This document shows positions 25,772-34,619 of a DNA stretch of 64,000 nt, one piece after another. The notes beneath the pieces were generated by a model. The model did not search any database. It was not told the origin of the DNA and saw only the letters and a list, made by a program, of their open reading frames with translations. Position numbers and translations under genes: made by a program. The DNA is from Maratus speciosus (taxonomy: Eukaryota > Arthropoda > Arachnida > Araneae > Salticidae). Position 1 is the stretch's first letter. The number at the start of each line of letters is the position of its first letter. The stretch lies in contig OZ010798.1 in assembly GCA_963932465.1 (NCBI GenBank), positions 16,972,981-17,036,980 on the forward strand. The letters run 5' to 3'.

Positions 25772-28380
25772 TAGGGATACACAACCTGTGGCCTGCGAAG
25801 ATTTGGCGTGTGACCCGCGAATTTCGTCAATTTATATCTGGAAAAAAATCGTAATTTTTGTCCATAGGTCGCAAAAAAAAATCATGAATTTCGTCAATTT
25901 GACGCGGGGAAAATTGAAAATTTCGCCAACCATTTAAGAATCACGAATTTTGTCGATTAGGCGCGGAAAAATTGCAAAAATTTGTTGATCCGGAACATAA
26001 AAATCGCGAATTTTTTCGATGAGGCATGGAAAAATCTCAAATTTCACCAATTGTCCCCATAAAAATCGCGAGTTTTGTTCATCGGGCTTGAAAAAATCGC
26101 GAATTTCGTTGGTCAAACACGGAAAAATCATAAATTTTTTGTATGATGCGCGGAAAGATTGAAAATTTTATTGTTCGGCTGCTGAAAAATCATGAGTTTC
26201 GCTGATCGGGCAAAAACAAATCACAGATTTCGTTGGTCGGGCACGAAAAAAATCGCGAATTTTGTTGATCAGGCACAGATAAATAGCGAATTTTGTCAAA
26301 CGGGTGCGGAAAAGAAGCGAATTTTGTCGATCAGGCGCGGAAAACCGCACAATTTGTCGATTGACTTCAGAAGAATAGCAATTTTTGCCGAATAGACGCG
26401 TAAAAATCGCAAATTTCGGCGATAGGCCGCGAAAAATGGCGAATTTCATCGATTGGGCTTGGGAAAATTGCGAATTTCGTTGATTGGGCTTGGAAAAATT
26501 GCGAATCTCGTTATTTGGGCGTGGGAAAATTGCGAATTCCGTTTATCAGACAAGGAAAAATTGCGAATTTTGCCAATCAGGCTCGGAGAAATCGAAAATG
26601 TTGGTGGTCGGCCATGGAAAAATCGTCAATTTTGTTGATGATCCGCGGAAAAATTGAAAATTATGTTCATTGGCTGTGGAAAAATCGTGAATTTCTTCAA
26701 CTTGTCGCGGGAAAAAATTGGATATTTCGTCAGTCAGTTAAAAATCGTGAATTTCGTCGATAGTTTGCGGAAAAATCTCAAATTTTGTCAATTAGGAGCG
26801 GAAAAATCTCAAATTTCGTTGATCGGCTACGGAAAAATCGCGTGTTTCGTCTGTTTATCGCAAAAAAAATCGCAAATTTACTCGATTTGCCGCAGAAAAA
26901 AAAGACAAATTTTGTCAGAGCCAGTTAAGAATTGCGAATTTCGTTGATCAAGAGCGGAAAAATTGTAAATTCGTCGATTGGGCACGGAAAAAGCACGAGT
27001 TTTGTCGGTCAGACTCCGAAAAATCGCGAGTTTCGTAGGTCGGGCACGAAAAAAATCGCAAATTTTGTCGATCAAGCGTGTAACCATCGTAAATTTCGTT
27101 GATCTGATACGGAAAAATCATGAATTTTGTCGATGATGCGCAGAAAAATTGAAAATTTCTTTGATCGGCAGCGGAAAAATTGTGAGCTTCGTCAGTTTAT
27201 CGAGAGAAAAAAAAAGTGAACTTTGTAAATTTGAAACAAATAAAAATTGCACATTTCGTCAGAGTCAGTTAGGAACTGCCAATTTCGCTTATCGGGGGCG
27301 GAAAAATCGCGAATTCCGTCGGTCGGGCACGAAAAAATCGCGAATTTTGTCGATCACGTGCATAAAAATCGTAAATCTCGTTGAGCGAGCACGGAAAAAT
27401 TACGAATTTTCTCGATGATGAGCAGAAAAATTGAAAATTTCGTTTATCGGCAGCAGTAAAATCGTGAGTTTCGTTAGTTTACCGGGAGAAAAAACGCGAA
27501 TTTTGTCAATTTGCTGCAGAAAAAATTACAAATTTTGTCAGAGTCAGTTCGCGGATTTCGTTTATCAGGGGCGGGAAAATCGCGAGTACCATCGACCGAA
27601 CTGCGAAAAATCTCAAGTTCCGCCAATCGGACTCCGAAAAATCACGAATTTCGTTTGTCGGCCATGAAAAAAAATCGCAAGTTTTGTCGATCAGACGCAG
27701 AAAAATCGAAAATTTCGTCTATCTGGTGCGGAAAAATCGAACATTTCGTCTATCTGGCGCGGAAAAATAGCGAATTTTGTCGCTCAGGCGCAGAAAAATG
27801 CAAATTTTGTTGATCGGGTGTGGAAAAATCGGGAATTTTTTCGATCGGCTTCAGAAAAATTTTGAATTTTGTAGATCAGGCATGTAAAAATTGCAAAGGT
27901 TTTTAATCAGGAGCGGAAAAATTGCGAATTTCATTGTTCAGGCGTGGAAAAATCTCAAATTTCGTTGAATGGCTCCTTCTCTCCTCTTTGTTCATAAAGT
28001 TCACATTTTTTTTCTGCACTGGCCACTTTCATGCATATGTTTGTTTTTAGCACTTATAATGAAATAAAATTTACTCAACCGAACAAAGTTAAGGAACATT
28101 ATCACTCCTTGAAAACAATCCTTGCTATATCTGTGCTATATATACAAACGTAAACTGTTGATATATCCTTGCCAACTGAAACTGAATTTGATGCGTTGAC
28201 TGGGTAGGGGAAACTAGAGGGGTAAAACTACCCCCCCTCTGAAACTATATATTTTTTATATGATTATAGGCCACAGATCACCTCCCTGAAATAGAATTCT
28301 CTCCGTATTACTTACGTGGCCCTCGACAACTCAGACATTTTTGTAAGTGGCCCTTCTCTAAAAAAGGTTGTGCACCCCTA
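25772..28380. mobile_element. hAT-type non-autonomous element carrying a 31-bp satellite, copy 2 (2.6 kb)
   Basis: The ends are TAGGGATACACAACCTGTGG and, reversed, TAGGGGTGCACAACCTTTTT, flanked by AGTTATAC at 25764-25771 and 28381-28388 (exact 8-bp duplication). It has the same left phrase (TGTGACCCGCGAATTTCGTC) and the same ~360-bp right flank as 11212-12412, with marks TATATCCTTGCCAACTGAA and GACTGGGTAGGGG. The difference in length is almost all satellite: about 2.1 kb here against 0.7 kb in copy 1. Confidence 0.87.
25840..27970. repeat. 31-bp tandem satellite array, about 70 units
   Basis: Same monomer as 11330-12040. Five adjacent units at 26461-26615 were counted as 31 bases each. Variant units with a (C/G)AGTCAGTTA-type insert occur near 26731, 26918, 27261 and 27541, at spacings of about 187, 343 and 280 bases, close to 6, 11 and 9 monomers. 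Open frames on both strands read as lysine/arginine-rich periodic peptides (KIANFVDQ, KNREFRRSG) and are a by-product. Confidence 0.88.
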
Positions 28381-30607
28381 AGTTATACCATGCATGTCGT
28401 AATGTTAAAAACAATACACAGTGGTACTATATGGCACATTTTTTGGAAATAAGTCAACAGGAAATATCATTCTAGATAAATGGTTCCATACTGTGTACGT
28501 TGTCAATCTGTCACTATCTTTAAGAGGGATGATATAAACACCAGATTTTTCATAATTACCTATACGATCAGTCATTCTGTGTACCCTATATTTTAATTTG
28601 CCAGTGGTTTAGCAATGAAGATCTTGTTATATTTCTTTAATATAAACATAATTTGCTTATAAAGTCGTTGAATATATTACATGCTGCAAAATCTAAAAGT
28701 GAGCTTTTCTTTACCAATTACTGTAGATTGTAGATATTGTATTTCTATGTTAACATTGATAAATTTGTTTGAAAAAACCATTTTCACATGCAGCCTCTTA
28801 ATGTTAGCCAATTCATTAAAATAAACATCTGAACAAACCTCGAATGCTCTTTTGACATGAAAACGATATGGATCTGTTTTATAGTTCAACGGAACATTAC
28901 TATTGTAGGATACTGTATTATTAGATCTTAAAGCTTTTTATATATTTTCATATCAATGCTTTGTTGAAATATTCTTGATAATTTCTATATCTGAAAAGGA
29001 TAACGATCCATTTTCTTCTATTTCAGAAGTGAATTGTTTATTGTGTATACTCTTAGCATGAGTCAAAAACTCAGTTCATGCAGAGGTACCGTGAATCCAT
29101 ATAATCAGGATGCCATCAACGTATCTGACCCATAATGTGGGTTTAGGTAGAGGTAGAAATTGTAAGGTTTTAGTAATTAAATTTATATTTGAAATAAGGG
29201 TATTTTTAATGCTGTTATATATTGGGTTATTTAAGATGAAAATTTCAATGATGATTTTATAATGATTTTATAACAAAACATGGTAGAATACAGTTATCTT
29301 TTAATTTAGAATCTTTGATTATCTTAACTAGTTCGTCAGTAGAGTTCATTACATTCTTTATGGTGGGCAGCATAATTTTAAGTAGTGGCACAAACTCTTT
29401 TTCAGTAGTATAAGTCAGTCTTTTAAATAGTTTGAAACAATAGGACACATGGAGAAGTCTATTTTAACGTCTTTCAACCAACCATGTAAATGGAGATTCT
29501 ATTCTTTTCTATGTGTATGATTAACATATTTTTAAATCATATGCACTTAATCATAATTAATCATAGAGATAGAATAAAACAGCTTAAAGAGTAGTTGAAC
29601 ATTGTGATTATACAAACAGAGAAATCGAATATGTTACCAGTTATTTATTAACGCTTATTGCAGATTATATGATTAAGATGGAACACTGCATTAATGATAT
29701 GAATTGTATTAAATTAAATAAGTATCCGCATACTGCTATCAACTGAAAAATTCAAGAACTAATAAAATATAGTATTTGTCCAAGTGACATTAAAGTTAAG
29801 CTTAATATCAATAAATTTGCAGTCAGCTTCGCTTTACATGGTCAGTTGAAAGACCATAAAATAGACTTCTCCCTCCGCCCCATTGTTTCAAAGTGTTCAG
29901 AACCTTCTTATACTGTTGAAAAAGCATTTGAGCTGCTAATTAAAACTATGTTACCCCCACAAAGCACGTAATCAACTCTACCACTGACCTAGCAAAAAAA
30001 ATCAAAGATTATAAATTAGAAGATAACTTATAAAGAATATATCAGCACAAAGCATTCATACAAAAATTTATAGAAAGTCTTTCTGGTCTAATAGTACAAT
30101 ATCCTACAGTAGTAATATTCCATTCAACTGTAAAACAGCTGTCTATCGTTTTCATGTGAAAAGAGCATTTGAGGTTTGTTCAGAAGTTTATTTAAATGAT
30201 GAATTGACTAACATTGAGGAGACTGCGTGTGAAATTGGTTTTTCAAACAAATTTATCAATAATTTATTAATATAAACATGGAAATAAAATATCTGTAATA
30301 GTTAGTAAAGAAAAGCCCAGCTCTAGATTTTGCAATATGGAATATATTCCATAACTTTATGAGTGAATTACGTATTTATTAAAGAAATATAACACAATCT
30401 TCATTGCTAAACCACTGACAAAGTTAAAATACCTGGTACACAGAATTATTAATTCCATAGATAATTTTGAAAAATCTGGTGTTTGTATAATCCCTTTTAA
30501 GGATAATGACAGATTGAAAGCGTATACATTTGTAAGCATGATCACTCAAAAATTACAAGAAAGGATTAAAGAACATATGGCAGACATCAAAAGAGACAAA
30601 ACTATCT

Positions 30608-31055
30608 CTCGCCGCGAAGCGGCTTGTGTTCTTCCAGCGAGATAGCCTCTGAGGAGCCTATAAATGTGCAGGAGTCATACAGCACCAGTTACCCCTGTGA
30701 TGCCTTCATGATCCTGCAATCGTCCAAGTCTAAGCACTGGCCAGCACGCATCACTCAGCCTGATTCCGAACATCTGGAGTTTGGTCGTAGCGACAGAAGC
30801 CCAACTAGCTCAAGAAGCCAATCGGTCCTTTCGCTTGGTTCCCCACCAAGTTCACCTTATCAACTCACAGGTGTCCAGCCCCATGAACCTTACTAAGGAT
30901 CCCAAGCAGGAGTTGCTGTACGGAATCTTTCCAAGTATGCAATCCATATGCTATAATCAGCAGAGGCGTCTTTGTTCAGAAACAAGTTAAAGAGAAGGTG
31001 CCACTAGCAATTCCGGGGGAGTTGTGGAAAGTCATTGCATGACGGCATATGCACC
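30608..31055. other. GC-richer foreign block inside the + strand Penelope-like copy
   Basis: About 450 bp with near-balanced base composition interrupts the endonuclease region between RDKTIS and the following DIDILFN remnant. A + frame from about 30612 to 30893 is open for roughly 90 residues and Ser/Pro-rich at its end (SDRSPTSSRSQSVLSLG). Its upstream part includes SYPCDAFMILQSSKSKHWPA. I do not recognise it. It could be a piece of another retroelement or a captured exon. Confidence 0.5.
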
Positions 31056-31421
31056 ACCGCTAAGTTATTCTCAACTCTGTCCCATTTTTATCAACATAGA
31101 CATTGATATCCTGTTTAATAAGGCTGAAATCCTTGCACGCACATCACAATTTAATATTTGCATAATCAGATAATCTCTAGAAATAATAACAAGAAGCAGA
31201 AAAACTTGTAATGATATTTTATCCTATCATATACCACATATATGGTTTAATTTATTTGGTATAATCAGTGAATTTGGTTTTGATTTATCCCTTCCTGTTT
31301 TCTGTAGCATCCCTCTCTTTCTTTGCTTCCCTACTTTCTATTTGTTGTCTTTTAGTTTCACCGTCTGCTACTTAACCAGTGTGCATCTTTGAAGATACAG
31401 TATTTTTCAATTTTAACTCCC

Positions 31422-31448
31422 CTAATGATGGCTAATGTTTAACTGAAA
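31422..31448 (+). ncRNA. Hammerhead-like core motif, + strand Penelope-like 3' end
   Basis: CTAATGA (consensus CTGATGA) at 31422-31428, a short stem GCTAA/TTAAC, then GAAA at 31445-31448. Mirror partner of 25006-25012. Confidence 0.35.
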
Positions 31449-31530
31449 GTGCTTGGGAATTTTAGACATTTGATATCAATGTTTTGAACCTCTTGAATAG
31501 TTTTAATTGTTGCAATATTTCCTGAAACGT

Positions 31531-33027
31531 ATTGTATTTTTAGATAAACTTTTTTTTTTCAATGTGACGCATCTTTCATTAGATTCGAGTGGTGTCTGGT
31601 GATTAATTTCAAATACGTTAACATCTGTAAATTTTGCTTAGTTTTATTCAGGTATCAAAAATCAAACCATTTGTTGTTTAATGGGATGATAGCTTTGAAT
31701 TTCAGTTTAAAACAAAGGCGCCCAAACTGTGCTCCGCGGGGCCATAGGAGCTCTACATGAGCTTTCCAAGGGCTCCCCCGCGCTTTAGGAAAATGATGAA
31801 ATTGTGAACAAAACTCATTTAAAGGAAAGATTTTTTTTTTTTTCAAAAATGTGCTGAGTTGTTTTTATAAATTAAATTTTGTTTTCTTTAAAAATATTCT
31901 AGTGAAATATTAATTTACGCTAGCACTCTATTTTTACATTTTCTGATTAAAAAAAATGCGATAAATAGAGAAACAAGTGTAGATTTAATGTAAGAAAGTG
32001 AGAAAGGGAAAATTTGAATTTCTCAACTCCTCTCAGCATGACTTGAAGTGAAGTGTTATCCAGTAAATCCCCCTTTCATACTCTACTGCGTCAGAAACCA
32101 TTCTGATTTGAAAGATAAACAGCATGATTTGTTTTTTTCAATATGAAGGGCAAAGTAATGTATGCATGCTTCAAAAGAAACTATCACAATACTTGCTAAA
32201 ACAAATATGATATATGTCCTGGACATAGGAGCAGACTTCACAGGGGCGAAATAGGCAATAAGATAAACTTCTACCTCTAATTTAATTTTTTTTGTCGAAT
32301 TTTGCATGGCTTGAGCCCGTTGCCCCTGTTATGTCAACGCGTATGACCCCCTGTTGCCTACCTGATACTTAAACGAGTCGCTTGAGTCCATGAAGATTAT
32401 ATAATTGCAGAGAATCTTAATAAACCTTGTAAAATTGATATTGTCAAGAATTTGCTTTATGTAAAAGTTTTTAATTTAGTTTCCAATATTTGATTGTAAA
32501 ATAACATCCTTTTTAAAGTGTTTTTTATTTACTAGTGACTTAAAATAACATTTAACAGCCTCATCAGATTTACTAAATTTGCACTAAAAATGCATGAACC
32601 TACTGACGTCACTAAATTAGCAGTTTTGTTAGTATTTCGCTGTTACGTATACTAATATTTCGTTGAGATCAGTGCAGTTAAGAGTCTTAACCCATACCGG
32701 GGACTAGACTTGACTTCTCTATTATTACACTTTTTGAGAACATTAACTTGATTAAGTGCCTTATTAATGCTAGCCTGAAAGATTTTTCACCAAGCTATCA
32801 GGATCGTATCGTTTGTAGATCACAACAAACCAACACACTAAGGGACGAAATATTTTTATATGATTACACAGGAAAACATGTATGAACATGAAAGTGCTGA
32901 TGATGCGAAAGTAATGATGGGTCACAATGCTGGGTCCATTGCAAAAATTAAAGAGATGAAAGCACTGCTGCATCACTTATTGCGCTCTTTACAGATATAC
33001 GCTATCTCTGAGAAAATGTTTTCTGAA
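31531..33027. other. Intergenic stretch with a lone hAT-like end
   Basis: At about 31714-31790 there is a GC-rich phrase (GGCGCCCAAACTGTGCTCCG, then CGGGGCC and GGGCTCCCCCGCG) like the end of a hAT element, with no partner end found. No gene in the rest. Confidence 0.4.
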
Positions 33028-33245
33028 CTTATGAAAAGCTGGTAGACGGGAGGTGCTGGGTTCGATCCCAATCGTGTCCCTCGGCCTAATCGTTTGGAGT
33101 TTTTGCGGTTTCCTTCGAGCCTTGGTTTTCCAAGAGTAAATACGGGTTAGGTTTCCTTAGAAAGACCCCCCACGGAGGGCACTCTCCCCTTAGGGCCTAT
33201 ATCCCTCATGCTGATAATTGGCCGTCATAAACACAACCAACCTGA
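33028..33245 (+). mobile_element. tRNA-derived SINE-like repeat, copy 1
   Basis: It contains GGGTTCGATCCC (a pol III B-box-like motif), then GTAAATACGGGTTAGG, AAGACCCCC, GGAGGGCACTC and GATAATTGGCCGTCA. The same ordered phrases recur at 50626-50872. No cloverleaf could be drawn, so it is not a tRNA gene. Confidence 0.65.
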
Positions 33246-33706
33246 AGTTATGAAAAGATTGAATGGTGCCATTAAAATTATAAATTAGTATATAAAATCA
33301 CAAACTCTTAAAACTTATGTGTGAAATTATTGAAAGCCAGCATCCTATTGCATACCGAAGTAAGATGGTCATGTCGAGGAAGAGTGTTTACATGATTGTT
33401 GCAACTGCGGGGGTAATACAAGAATATCTATAACTCTAAGCTGTCAAAACTTTTAATTAATGAAGATTTTGAATGCTAATTGCATATTAGACCGATATGT
33501 TTAGCAAAATGAAATAAATATATCTATCATTGAATTGAAAATCTGTCATTTTCCGATTGCATTTACCAAACATGTCGTTTAGGTAACTTTCATTGCAAAA
33601 AGCTACCTATTGCAGCCATTCGGAGGAAAACGATTCTGAAAAATTTTGGTATATTTTCACCGATCATACCCCCAGACCCCGAAACCACCCTCTGTTCAAA
33701 TGTTGA
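33246..33706. other. Short gene-free stretch
   Basis: AT-rich, no feature recognised. A phrase with many C (CCCCCAGACCCCGAAACCACC) precedes the next element. Confidence 0.4.
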
Positions 33707-33714
33707 TATATATA

Positions 33715-34604
33715 CAGGGCTCGAAATGTACCGGAGCGATGTTTCGGTTCATGAAATTGTGACAAATATTGTTCCGGTTCGTAAAAGTACGGAAAATATT
33801 GTTCTGGTTCGTAAAAGTACGGAAAATATTGTTCTGGTTCGTAATATTATTTAAAAATATTACAGCTACATACATATAACTTACTATACTCTCTGTAACA
33901 TTTTTTAAAAATTATTTAGAATCTTGAATGCATTTTTTTAAATTGGTTTTTCTGCAGCTAAAATATAAATTTGCTATACAGTAAAGTCCCGATTTTCCAA
34001 GTTAATAGAGACCAAGCTCACCTCGGATAAGCAAAAAACTCGTATAAATCGGATTTACACAAATCGTCACCCACTAAAGGAGATGAAATATAAATTTTCA
34101 CTTAATTCAATCATTTTTATGGTACTAGTAGCATTTCTTTGATGCACATTTCCGTTACTTTTAAGAAATACCGGGAATGAAATTGTTTTTTTCAATCGAA
34201 CTTATACTTTTGAAATGGATCATTTTCTTCTGATGGACTGATGCTTCCATTATGATGAAACAGCCATTATAAATGACTGATTTTCTGGTCAGAATGGAAA
34301 AAAAAATGGCCATTATTTTTTTGGAAAAAAAAATTATGGCCATTTTTTTTCCCATTCTGACCAGAAAATCAGAGTTCTAACTTTTTACGGCTGCTCTTTC
34401 ATCTTCACCTAACACTTCATTTATAATGGCTGTTTCATCATAATAGAAACCACCAGTCCATCAGAAGAAAATAACTCGGTTAAAGCGGAAACTCGGTTAA
34501 GCCGGACTCGGATAATCGGGACTTTAATGTACTTAAAAAAAAATTAGTGGTCAATAATTTTGAAATAGCGTTCTGGTTCGTGGATTTTTCCATTTCGAGC
34601 CCTG
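33715..34604. mobile_element. hAT-like MITE containing a pogo-like MITE
   Basis: The ends CAGGGCTCGAAATG and CATTTCGAGCCCTG are perfect inverses, flanked by TATATATA on both sides (8 bp, but in a TA run). Just inside, the phrase TATTGTTCTGGTTCGTAA is repeated three times. A pogo-like element sits inside at 33979-34529. Confidence 0.72.
33979..34529. mobile_element. pogo/Tigger-like MITE, nested
   Basis: The left end CAGTAAAGTCCCGATTTTCC and the right end (reversed CATTAAAGTCCCGATTATCC) have flanking TA. Inside, an inverted pair around 34193-34470 (TCTTCTGATGGACTG / CAGTCCATCAGAAGA and ATGGCTGTTTCATCA) gives a long hairpin. No transposase. Confidence 0.72.
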
Positions 34605-34619
34605 TATATATATATATAT

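Larger units (their letters stand above)
25452..28494. mobile_element. Small TIR element inserted in the Penelope-like GIY-YIG domain, itself host to the satellite hAT
   Basis: The left end ACAGTACAGAACCATTTATC and the right end (reversed ACAGTATGGAACCATTTATC) are inverted repeats of about 27 bases. They sit exactly between the GIY half and the YIG half of the endonuclease. Without the hAT inside, it would be about 425 bp. No clear target duplication is seen, so the class is open. Confidence 0.6.
24900..29460 (-). mobile_element. Penelope-like element, - strand copy, interrupted by nested DNA elements
   Basis: Read on the - strand: an RT palm motif RYVDG at 29112-29126 (family form YVDD, so the second catalytic Asp is lost), then FLTHAKSIHNK and FTSEIEENGSLSFSDIEIIK, then PYRFHVKRAFEVCSDVYF near 28860, the GIY-YIG start SGVYIIPLKDSDRL near 28540, and after the insertions YVGITTQKFQKRMKEH at about 25400-25450 and NICILREF. 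Stops and shifts kill the frame. The 3' end (24930-25230) is the reverse complement of 31180-31500. The RT plus GIY-YIG pairing defines Penelope-like elements. The coding run is broken between GIY and YIG by the element at 25452-28494. Confidence 0.75.
29500..31530 (+). mobile_element. Penelope-like element, + strand copy, internally deleted
   Basis: On the + strand: CINDMNCIKLNKYPHTAIN, then the RT finger motif ALHGQLKDHKIDFSLRPIVS at about 29830-29887, then a jump past the RT palm to YRFHVKRAFEVCSEVYLN near 30150-30195, GIY-YIG remnants SGVCIIPFKDNDRLK (30475 on) and TQKLQERIKEHMADIKRD. A foreign block lies at ~30608-31055, then DIDILFNKAEILARTSQFNI and the 3' end shared inversely with 24930-25230. 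The copy lacks the YVDD region and has stops, so it is dead. Its 5' side abuts the 5' side of the - strand copy: head to head. Confidence 0.72.

Noticed and set aside
25934..27813. Many open frames of 60-100 residues on both strands
   Set aside because: Same satellite by-product in the longer array.
25840..27970. Regularly repeated 31-bp units, CRISPR-like at a glance
   Set aside because: Units are directly adjacent without unique spacers and diverged from each other; eukaryotic satellite inside a transposon.
33053..33075. tRNA gene suggested by GGGTTCGATCCC
   Set aside because: No acceptor stem or A box could be fitted; the block is a repeat with a second copy at 50.6 kb.
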